Shown here: positions 58,601 through 64,000 of the stretch, piece after piece | Layout: the number at the start of each line of letters is the position of its first letter | Position numbering within the stretch: the stretch's first letter is position 1 | Source: an uncultured Bacteroidales bacterium | GTDB lineage: Bacteria > Bacteroidota > Bacteroidia > Bacteroidales > UBA932 | Assembly (NCBI GenBank): GCA_944322715.1 | Contig: CALUPT010000014.1 | Coordinates: forward strand, 1-64,000 | Length of the DNA stretch: 64,000 bases | Reading direction: 5' to 3' | The notes under the pieces: model-generated | Seen by the model: only the letters and a program-made list of their open reading frames with translations | What the model was told of the DNA's origin: nothing | Database searches by the model: none | Translations under genes and position numbers: made by a program

Positions 58601-59667
58601 AGACTCTCCCCATCATCTGTCCTGTAGAATTTGCCGAAAAGATCCTGATGCACACCATGATAGTTGACCCCGTGGTATGCAGTCCCCACCCACAGCCCAT
58701 CCCTGTCATCGATGAGCACGCAGTTGACATAGTCATCCGACAGGGAAAACCTGTCATTGCTGTCCTGCCTCAAGACAGAGCAGCTGCCAACTGCAATATC
58801 GTACCGGACCAGCCCGGATGTGGTGGAAAGCCAAAGGTCCTTCCCCCCGATATCCAGTCCGACAGGTCTCGAGTCCGCCGATATGGCGTGGAGCATCTTC
58901 ACCTTCCCGGTCATAGTATTCACCTCGCACAGCCCGTGGCGTTTGCTGGCCACATATACCAGATAATCGGCCCTCGGACTGACACACAGCCCCTCCACAT
59001 CATCCCCTTCAAAAAAATCAGGACATTCGACCACGAGCCTCACCGGCGCACTGACCGCACCGATATCCATACAGTATATATTGTCGCAATACGAGGCCAT
59101 ATACATCCTGTCGTTGCTGTCTATGGCAATCCTGTAGACATTGTCCAGAACAGAGCCATCCTCCCGGATGACAGTCGCCGCAGACAGCTCATCCGTCCCG
59201 GAATCATATCTGAACAGACCCTGTGAACGCGAGCCTATCCACATTGTCCCGTCCGAATCCATACAGATGTCATACACCCTGTCGTCCAGAATGTCCGATC
59301 CGGCAGGTCTGCGGAAATCATCCAATACATAGTCATATATGACAATGCCGTTGTCAGTCCCTATGAGGATATTTCCGGCCGAATCCTCGGCAAGCACATT
59401 GATATAGTCAGAATCCACTCCCATATCCAGCCTGTCGTAGCTCTTGATCCTGACCCCATCATACCTGTTCAGACCCTTGTAGGTACCTATCCAGACAAAT
59501 CCCCTGCTGTCCTGCGCCATACATTTCACTGCATTGTATGACAGCCCCCAGGAACGGTCTATATGGGTGAACCTGTACCGGTCGCCATAAGAGGCCGGAG
59601 CTGCGTGGAGAGAGACTGACAGCGCAAGAGACAGACTTGCCGCCAGAATGGTCAGTGGATGTTTCAT
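55657..59667 (-). CDS. Hybrid two-component system sensor histidine kinase/response regulator
   Basis: A 1336-residue HTCS that senses an oligosaccharide in the periplasm and activates its locus. In order: signal peptide (LTILAASLSLALSVSLHAAP); about 14 periplasmic propeller repeats from residue 30 (QDSRGFVWIGTYKGLNRYDG is the first); a Y_Y_Y domain; one membrane helix (GIALIVAMSIAVCVAVFIMI); a HisKA domain with His836 (FFSNIVHEIKTPLTL); a HATPase domain (GSFGIGLSFARMLAELHGG); a receiver domain with Asp1116 (ILTDIVLQGMDG); and a C-terminal AraC-type helix-turn-helix. I start at the ATG at 59667, where the signal peptide begins. It has its own promoter and lies directly upstream of the operon it probably controls. 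Confidence 0.95.
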   Translation of the reverse strand: MKHPLTILAASLSLALSVSLHAAPASYGDRYRFTHIDRSWGLSYNAVKCMAQDSRGFVWIGTYKGLNRYDGVRIKSYDRLDMGVDSDYINVLAEDSAGNILIGTDNGIVIYDYVLDDFRRPAGSDILDDRVYDICMDSDGTMWIGSRSQGLFRYDSGTDELSAATVIREDGSVLDNVYRIAIDSNDRMYMASYCDNIYCMDIGAVSAPVRLVVECPDFFEGDDVEGLCVSPRADYLVYVASKRHGLCEVNTMTGKVKMLHAISADSRPVGLDIGGKDLWLSTTSGLVRYDIAVGSCSVLRQDSNDRFSLSDDYVNCVLIDDRDGLWVGTAYHGVNYHGVHQDLFGKFYRTDDGESLEGSEVCDFAQDGDGNVWIATERKGLFLYCPETDRLTAYRLPIRLDHINALYCDGDWLWLGYHNGICRMNRRDRSVVSYPHFSVSDVDVDNRVLDIFMSSDGLLYVCTSIGMMKYDSALDSFCKVECLGDGAIEHVLEDGRGTIWVASYSSGVYAYDRFADRVAGHWCVRDGDGSIPEMTSSVCIDEDGQVWIVGFGSGFFRYDQKKKDFDAYDRAGYPALPTDIFFSALPDDNGNLWLSSDRGLVRFDRNTGSVAVYNVLSGILDDDFRKSCIRLGDGSMLFGSSDGFIRFSPGDFRTDLQPVEVSVTDFLVGDMAVVPSESGPVDRNIDIAGHVRLEADSNSFGFRLASHISGSLAGGSVKCMLAGYDSLMVDVPSNMEVYWYNIPPGDYVFKVVSSGQNGLTTAAHKDIRVEILPEFWQSRTGIALIVAMSIAVCVAVFIMIYMRMEQRHRSAQEEMERRKEKEMLQEKMSFFSNIVHEIKTPLTLIRTPLQNIMASGVPAYMKEELAIIANSTDCLDRLVKELLDFIRIEKHGYVLEYRNIDVIDRINYMLFNFSETVKNRNLRMTFSHGMDRLEVAVDPKALDKILNNLLHNAVKYAGSWISLTVEAAGGNMTVTVANDGKPIPQERRTEIFKPFVQFSEDPGYSGSFGIGLSFARMLAELHGGSLVLADGRKTAFVLTLPLKSLRDRQPEQPEEGSLPDDADRSLPLLLLVEDNYDLQAYLKRKLSVRYNVITADSGEKALSLIGKHKVDMILTDIVLQGMDGVELCRRVSRDMETSHIPVIVLSAISSVDVKVRAMESGAVNYIEKPFTMDYLMACISGVLDKRRQLKEALRNEPASVVDMAPFNLVSRDEAFLKRLEAVVGENMSNSSFSVARLEDAMYMSRSSLTRKMKGLLNTTPVEYLRARRLSVAAEMLKSGKYHINEVCYAVGFASPSYFAKCFRAMYGKLPGEYAETSGPDAVEGDDKSISPKDDTN

Positions 59668-59686
59668 CTGTATTATGGTTATTCCG

Positions 59687-59694
59687 CAAATATA
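59687..59694 (-). promoter_or_regulatory. -7 box of the putative regulator-gene promoter
   Basis: On the minus strand TATATTTG (59687-59694) fits TAnnTTTG exactly. The start codon at 59667 lies about 20 bases after it, which leaves a very short leader. A clear -33 box at the normal distance is not visible. Confidence 0.45.
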
Positions 59695-59847
59695 GTCAGA
59701 ACGGAAGACAACACCATAACACATTCTTGTCATACAATAACACAAACTGACCAGAATTTTCAGGGACAGGAAAGGACATCGCGGAACCGGCAGGGCATAG
59801 GGACGGACAAGGATGCCGATTCGTCAGATAAATTTCAAAACAATTCC

Positions 59848-59855
59848 TATATTTG
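59848..59855 (+). promoter_or_regulatory. -7 box of the putative manA promoter
   Basis: TATATTTG followed by CAG (59848-59858) is a strong match to the Bacteroidota -7 element, 41 bases before the manA start codon. No good -33 TTG lies at 19-21 bp. The 228-bp gap between the divergent regulator and manA genes contains both -7 boxes and nothing else recognisable. Confidence 0.5.
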
Positions 59856-59895
59856 CAGACGGATTAAACGTAGGGCCGGATTCCGGCAGAAAACA

Positions 59896-61068
59896 ATGGA
59901 GACAAAGAAACAGTTATACCCACTGAAATTCATTCCTATACCATCAAAGAGAGTATGGGGAGGCTCGAACCTTATCAAGAAACTCGGAAAGGAATTCTAC
60001 GAGGCCGGAGAAGACGGCAGCGAAAGGAAGCTCACCGCAGATGAAGCCATCGGAGAAAGCTGGGAAATCGCTGATATGGGCGTACAGGATTCCGTGGTTG
60101 CCAACGGGTGGCTGGCAGGGAACACCATAAGCGAGCTGATGGAGACATACCTGGACAGGATCGTCGGAGAAGATGTCTACAACCGGTACGGAAGACAGTT
60201 CCCTCTGCTGATCAAGTTCCTCGACATCCAGAACAAACTGTCCGTGCAGGTGCATCCGGATGATGAGGTCGCGGAACAGAGATACGACTCCCTCGGCAAG
60301 AGCGAGATATGGTATGTGCTCGATGCCGCCGAAGACGCGAAGGTATATGCCGGATTCAACAGGGAGATTTCCGCACAGGAGCTCTACGACCGCTGTCATA
60401 ACGGGACTGTAGAGGAAGTGCTCAATGTACTTCACCCTAAGAAAGGTGATGCCATCCGCATTGTTCCGGGCACGATACATGCCGCTGATGGAGGACTTCT
60501 CATAGCCGAAATACAGGAATCTTCAGACCTCACTTTCAGGCTCTATGACTGGGGGCGGGAATTCAACCCAAAGACAGCGAGGAAAATGCATCTTGATGAG
60601 GCAATCGACCTGATCAACTACAGCAAATTCGATGAGAGCCTTTTCATAAAAGGCCCACTCTGGGGAGATGAATACAGAAACGACAGTCCTGTGCGTGAAC
60701 TTGCGAAATGTCCCCAGTTCACGGTAAACGAGATGAAGGTCAGCACCCCTCTCCAGATTTCCAAAGAGAAGTTCAACGGATTTCTCATCTATATGTGCAT
60801 AGAAGGAGGCGCCTCCATCCAGGTGTCCGTCCCTGACGGGAAAGGAGGCAGGACTACAGAATCCACAGAGGTACACAAAGGCGACACTGTCCTTGTTCCT
60901 GCAGACATGCCGGACTTCACAATTGTCCCTACAGAAAGGGACACCCTGCTGGTCGAGGCTATGGTGGAAAGGCAGGAAGAGGTGGACAGCTATATCAATC
61001 CCGGAACCGAACCTTATCTTGAAGGTGAGGACTACGAGGGAATCGACAAGGAAGATCCGGCAGAATAG
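59896..61068 (+). CDS. manA: Mannose-6-phosphate isomerase, class I
   Basis: A 390-residue zinc enzyme that interconverts mannose 6-phosphate and fructose 6-phosphate. Metal ligands are visible in LSVQVHPDDE (Gln, His, Glu) and in GTIHAADG (His), and the catalytic arginine is in FRLYDWGREFN. The N-terminal PLKFIPIPSKRVWGGSNLIK is typical. The true start is the ATG at 59896, after the promoter; the frame is open further upstream without family similarity. It is divergent from the polysaccharide regulator and probably serves central sugar metabolism. Confidence 0.96.
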   Translation: METKKQLYPLKFIPIPSKRVWGGSNLIKKLGKEFYEAGEDGSERKLTADEAIGESWEIADMGVQDSVVANGWLAGNTISELMETYLDRIVGEDVYNRYGRQFPLLIKFLDIQNKLSVQVHPDDEVAEQRYDSLGKSEIWYVLDAAEDAKVYAGFNREISAQELYDRCHNGTVEEVLNVLHPKKGDAIRIVPGTIHAADGGLLIAEIQESSDLTFRLYDWGREFNPKTARKMHLDEAIDLINYSKFDESLFIKGPLWGDEYRNDSPVRELAKCPQFTVNEMKVSTPLQISKEKFNGFLIYMCIEGGASIQVSVPDGKGGRTTESTEVHKGDTVLVPADMPDFTIVPTERDTLLVEAMVERQEEVDSYINPGTEPYLEGEDYEGIDKEDPAE

Positions 61069-61075
61069 TCATATC

Positions 61076-61115
61076 ATCCCTGCTCCGGACGGCATTTCCC
61101 TCACGGGGCAGGGAT
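61076..61115. other. Inverted repeat between manA and the S4-domain gene
   Basis: ATCCCTGC (61076-61083) and GCAGGGAT (61108-61115) are complementary around a 24-base loop, in the 60-bp gap after manA and 13 bases before the next start codon. There is no T run. It may be a weak terminator or a leader structure. Confidence 0.35.
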
Positions 61116-61128
61116 ATCATTATAAGTC

Positions 61129-61572
61129 ATGGCAGACGAGACAAGGATAGACAAATATCTGTGGGCGATCAGGGTCTACAAGACACGCAGTGACGCGACA
61201 GATGCCTGCAAAGGAGGCAAGGTGAGGCTTAACGGCAATGATGTCAAGCCATCTAAGACCGTAAAGCCCGGAGATGTCGTCTCTGCGAGGAAAGGCGCGG
61301 TGCAGTACAGCTATAAAGTCATAGCCCTGACTGAAAAGAGGGTCGGGGCCAGACTGGTGTCCCAATATGCAGAGAACATTACCCCGCAGGAGGAGCTGGA
61401 CAAGCTCAGGCATCCTGTAGAGACATTCTTCCTAAAGAGGGATCCAGGCAGCGGAAGACCTACCAAAAAGGACAGGCGGCAGATGGAGTCGCTGTGGGAT
61501 TCCCTGGATTTCGATGTGCCGGATGATGTAGCAGATGACTTTGCGGATGAATTCGGGCTGGAGGACGAATGA
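61129..61572 (+). CDS. S4-domain RNA-binding protein (HslR/Hsp15-like)
   Basis: A 147-residue protein with an S4 RNA-binding domain at about residues 6-55 (RIDKYLWAIRVYKTRSDATD, then ACKGGKVRLNGNDVKPSK). The rest matches Hsp15/HslR-type proteins, which bind stalled 50S subunits carrying nascent chains. A strongly acidic C-terminal tail (FDVPDDVADDFADEFGLEDE) is characteristic. It follows manA in the same direction after 60 bases and may be cotranscribed with it. Confidence 0.9.
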   Translation: MADETRIDKYLWAIRVYKTRSDATDACKGGKVRLNGNDVKPSKTVKPGDVVSARKGAVQYSYKVIALTEKRVGARLVSQYAENITPQEELDKLRHPVETFFLKRDPGSGRPTKKDRRQMESLWDSLDFDVPDDVADDFADEFGLEDE

Positions 61573-61591
61573 TTCCCTTCAGCCCTCCTGC

Positions 61592-61990
61592 TCAGAATGA
61601 CATCACTTCTTCGACGGATGCGGTCTTGAGCTCCTGCCTCAGGTCCATCGGTCTGTCGGTAGTGATGCAGTCCACACCAAGTCCTGCCATATTCTGCATA
61701 TCCTTGACTTCATTGACAGTCCAGCAGTTGACAGACATTCCGAGATTTCTTGCCTGTTCCAGCCATTGGGTATGGGAATAGAATACACTGAAATGGTAAT
61801 CGACTCCGTTTATACCATCTTCATAAAGACTTTCAGGGCAACGGTCATCCCCCAGATACTGGCATACGAACCCAGGCATCTCCGCCGCTATCTTGTCGCA
61901 TATAAACTTGCTGAATGAAATGAAAATGACCTTGTCAGGATCGTACAGGCCGTATTCCCTGAGCTTGTCAGCATTTCTCCCAAAAGACAA
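61592..61990 (-). pseudogene. Glycerophosphodiester phosphodiesterase, 3' fragment
   Basis: The frame encodes only the C-terminal half of a GDPD-family enzyme: YGLYDPDKVIFISFSKFICD, YHFSVFYSHTQWLEQARNLG and MSVNCWTVNEVKDMQNMAGL, ending VDCITTDRPMDL. Family members have about 240-300 residues and carry the catalytic HRG motif and metal ligands in the missing first half. Upstream of about 61990 the sequence becomes A-rich and non-coding, followed by the promoter of the next lipoprotein gene. It looks like a deletion remnant. The same family degrades glycerophosphodiesters to glycerol 3-phosphate. Confidence 0.75.
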
Positions 61991-62069
61991 AAAACATGGT
62001 GCAAAAACGTAAAAAACCAAAAAACGGCACTAAAAAACGGAAAAACATCGACTTGCGCGAATCAGGCGC

Positions 62070-62101
62070 TTGCTTTTTACCGGATGCTTTGTCTAACTTC
62101 G
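62070..62101 (+). promoter_or_regulatory. Putative promoter of the lipoprotein gene at 62135
   Basis: TTGC (62070-62073) and TAACTTCG (62094-62101) are separated by 20 bp, close to the Bacteroidota -33/-7 pattern. Transcription would start near 62106. This supports the ATG at 62135 over the in-frame start at 62084, which would lie inside the promoter. Confidence 0.5.
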
Positions 62102-62134
62102 TCCCGTGAAACGACCGCTCGGGTTTATGAAAAC

Positions 62135-63364
62135 ATGAAAAACGGGAAGGAAATATGGAAAGCTGCCGGCCTTGCAGCAGGAATGATCGTCACTGCCGTC
62201 TGCTGCTCATGCAGGGGACCGGTGGAACTCGACGGGTCCTTCGGCGGCGTCTCCGCATCGGACAGCCAGGAAGGTGCAGTTGAGCCAGTAAGGAAGACGA
62301 GATATGTTACAGGCATAGAATACCCGGCCGGATACGACTGGATGCCGGATCTCGGCAACAATGCAGAAGGGGCCGTCCTGTTTCTGATGAGGGAGGAGAG
62401 CCGGATACTGGAAATACCTGTAGGATATGACAACTGCGTATCTGCAGACGCAGACATGCACAGATGCATTGACGGGCACCTTTATACGGACTTCTCCACC
62501 GACCAGGAGACTGTGATCAAGAAAGATGGGGCCGAGATGTTCAGGTTCTTCGGCAGGGAGATGATCATCGGCATGCTGGAAAGGGACGATGGGCTCTACA
62601 CCCTCGGCCAGCCACGTTCCGGCACGGGCTGGGTCTACAGGCGGAACGGAGAGATCATCCTGTACAAGGGAGCCGGACAGATATTGCACGGACTGTACAT
62701 GGACGGTGAGTCCATCTGCTTTTCATACATGGACCCCATCGAGACTTCGGGCGGCGTGAGAAACCTTTATTATACAGTCAAGGATGGCTCACCTCAGTCC
62801 ATCCCCCTCACCGATGACATCATCGGAATAGATGATGCGCTCACCCTTGACGGCACCACCTATTACATCGCCCGGATGAATGCCATAAAAGGACGCGTGC
62901 TGTTTGCCGGCACGGACGCCAAGGCGCTTGAACTCCCGTCGGATGCATCCGGCATATCGGACTGCAGATTCATCACCGACAACGGCTCGCTGTTCATTTC
63001 AGGCAATATATCCGGCGGTGGCGGGACAGGATACGGAGACTCTTTCTGGAACGGGACGACACTTATATGCAGTGCCGGCGGGGAATACAGGGTATGCGGC
63101 AGCCGGGTAGATGGAGGGAAATGCCATTATGCGGCCAGGGCCCCATACGATGGAAGTACAATCAGGGTCTATATGGATGGGACCACAAGGCTTCTGGCTG
63201 CCGGATATGAACTCATCTATCAAAGCGCTTTCGGAGCAGGGAACGGGAGCTGTTGTCTTGCCCTGTCAGACACAGCCGACTCGGACAGGCCCCTGATCTG
63301 GACAGATGGGAATGTCACCGCATACGAATTCAATGGGGCCTTTACCAGTGTGAGCTATTGGTAA
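62135..63364 (+). CDS. Lipoprotein of unknown function
   Basis: A 409-residue lipoprotein with a signal ending in MIVTAVCCSC. I do not recognise the family. The mature part is beta-rich, with repeating units of about 45 residues that alternate a short hydrophobic strand and a D-G or N-G turn (RDDGLYTLGQPRSGTGWVYR, MDGESICFSYMDP, LDGTTYYIARMN). This resembles a beta-propeller. No catalytic motif is visible. It has its own promoter and ends six bases from the convergent sufD gene. Confidence 0.75.
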   Translation: MKNGKEIWKAAGLAAGMIVTAVCCSCRGPVELDGSFGGVSASDSQEGAVEPVRKTRYVTGIEYPAGYDWMPDLGNNAEGAVLFLMREESRILEIPVGYDNCVSADADMHRCIDGHLYTDFSTDQETVIKKDGAEMFRFFGREMIIGMLERDDGLYTLGQPRSGTGWVYRRNGEIILYKGAGQILHGLYMDGESICFSYMDPIETSGGVRNLYYTVKDGSPQSIPLTDDIIGIDDALTLDGTTYYIARMNAIKGRVLFAGTDAKALELPSDASGISDCRFITDNGSLFISGNISGGGGTGYGDSFWNGTTLICSAGGEYRVCGSRVDGGKCHYAARAPYDGSTIRVYMDGTTRLLAAGYELIYQSAFGAGNGSCCLALSDTADSDRPLIWTDGNVTAYEFNGAFTSVSYW

Positions 63365-63370
63365 GAGGTA

Positions 63371-64000
63371 TCACAAATGCCTTACGGCACTGTCTATGGC
63401 AGAGGCGACCTCTTCCCGGCAGGCGGAATCGGCGACATTCTCCAATACCGGATAGAGGAAAGACAGCATCTGGAGCACCTTGGCCTCATTTTCAGGAATG
63501 CCCCTTGAACGCATGTAGAACTGTTCCTCTTCGTTCAGACGTCCGACCGTGGCCCCGTGGGAGCATTTGACATCATCCGCATAGATCTCCAGCTGCGGTC
63601 TGGTCTCCACCACGGCATCATCGGAAAGGACAATGCTGTGGTTCTCCTGATACGCCTCGGTCTTCTGCGCATCCTGAGCCACCGTTATCCTGCCATGGAA
63701 GCTGACCTTGGCGGCACCGGAGACAAGTCCCTTGAAAAGCTGGCGGGAAATACAATGGGGTACATTATGGCGGATATCCATGCCTATCCGCACCCTGTCC
63801 TCTCCGCTGCAGAGATATATCCCCGACACAAGGGCTTCAGCCCCCTCCCCGTTCAGAGCCACGGACAAATCAATACCAGTCTGCGCTCCCGGCATGACAA
63901 TATAGACTATATTGAGCCGGGCATCCTTTTCCAGGACAATGCAGCCGAAGTCATCCGCATCGCAGGCCGTCCTGTCCCCCGGCATACCGGTGCAGAGGAT
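63371..64000 (-). CDS. sufD: Fe-S cluster assembly protein SufD (3' part)
   Basis: The last 210 residues of a SufBD-family protein; the 5' part lies beyond the window. The beta-helix core (RLNIVYIVMPGAQTGIDLSV, IRHNVPHCISRQLFKGLVSG, AAKVSFHGRITVAQDAQKTE, AYQENHSIVLSD) is followed by the C-terminal SufD signature CSHGATVGRLNEEEQFYMRS with RGIPENEA. SufD works with SufB and SufC in assembling iron-sulfur clusters. The SufD rather than SufB assignment rests on the C-terminal motif. The sufBCD operon probably continues outside the window. Confidence 0.93.
   Translation of the reverse strand: MLCTGMPGDRTACDADDFGCIVLEKDARLNIVYIVMPGAQTGIDLSVALNGEGAEALVSGIYLCSGEDRVRIGMDIRHNVPHCISRQLFKGLVSGAAKVSFHGRITVAQDAQKTEAYQENHSIVLSDDAVVETRPQLEIYADDVKCSHGATVGRLNEEEQFYMRSRGIPENEAKVLQMLSFLYPVLENVADSACREEVASAIDSAVRHL

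Overview
The window comes from a member of the phylum Bacteroidota, most likely order Bacteroidales. The evidence is the 16S rRNA tail, repeated promoter-like pairs of a TTG-type -33 box and a TAnnTTTG-type -7 box, a SusC/SusD pair with a hybrid two-component regulator, Bacteroidota-type envelope domains (BACON, fimbrillin-like, DUF5689, Fibrobacter-paralogous domain) and the ATP synthase order D-C-B-E-F-H-A-G. I could not fix family or genus from the sequence. Base composition is close to half GC in the core, and the 0.5-4.1 kb stretch is clearly AT-richer.

Region 1 (1-4224) holds the 3' end of a 16S rRNA gene, tRNA-Ile(GAU), tRNA-Ala(UGC) and, with no 23S or 5S gene in between, tRNA-Ser(UGA). 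It is followed by a small accessory island. The 3' end of tRNA-Ser is imperfectly repeated at 2802-2825. Between the copies lie an AlbA_2/ATPase regulator gene containing an 11-bp tandem repeat, two 83-bp direct repeats, palindromic operator-like sites and a decayed RelB/DinJ antitoxin. An unrecognised gene and a possible transposase remnant follow.

Region 2 (4225-21440) is core genome: topA, an Lrp/AsnC regulator, ispD, the cell-elongation operon mreB-mreC-mreD-mrdA-rodA, the complete F1Fo ATP synthase operon atpDCBEFHAG, and fabG.

Region 3 (21461-59667, all minus strand) starts, in map order, with an Oar-like TonB-dependent receptor and a frameshifted small outer-membrane protein. The rest is a very large polysaccharide utilisation locus: a hybrid two-component sensor-regulator (55657-59667) and then 17 genes (55522 down to 25473) with gaps of 28 bp or less or overlaps, so probably one transcript of about 30 kb. 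These encode a DUF5107/TPR protein, a DUF6259-like TIM-barrel protein, a fused acetylesterase/beta-propeller glycosidase, a GH5-like hydrolase, several lipoproteins likely to bind glycan at the surface, SusC and SusD, an SGNH hydrolase, three tandem Asp-box propeller enzymes and a galactose mutarotase-like lipoprotein. The logic is capture by lipoproteins and SusD, import through SusC, de-esterification by the SASA and SGNH enzymes, cleavage by propeller and TIM-barrel glycosidases, and periplasmic sensing by the regulator. The substrate is not identifiable from sequence alone; an acetylated or otherwise decorated heteroglycan is the most economical reading.

Region 4 (59668-64000) holds manA and an S4-domain RNA-binding protein, then a truncated glycerophosphodiester phosphodiesterase, an unknown lipoprotein, and the 3' part of sufD running off the window.
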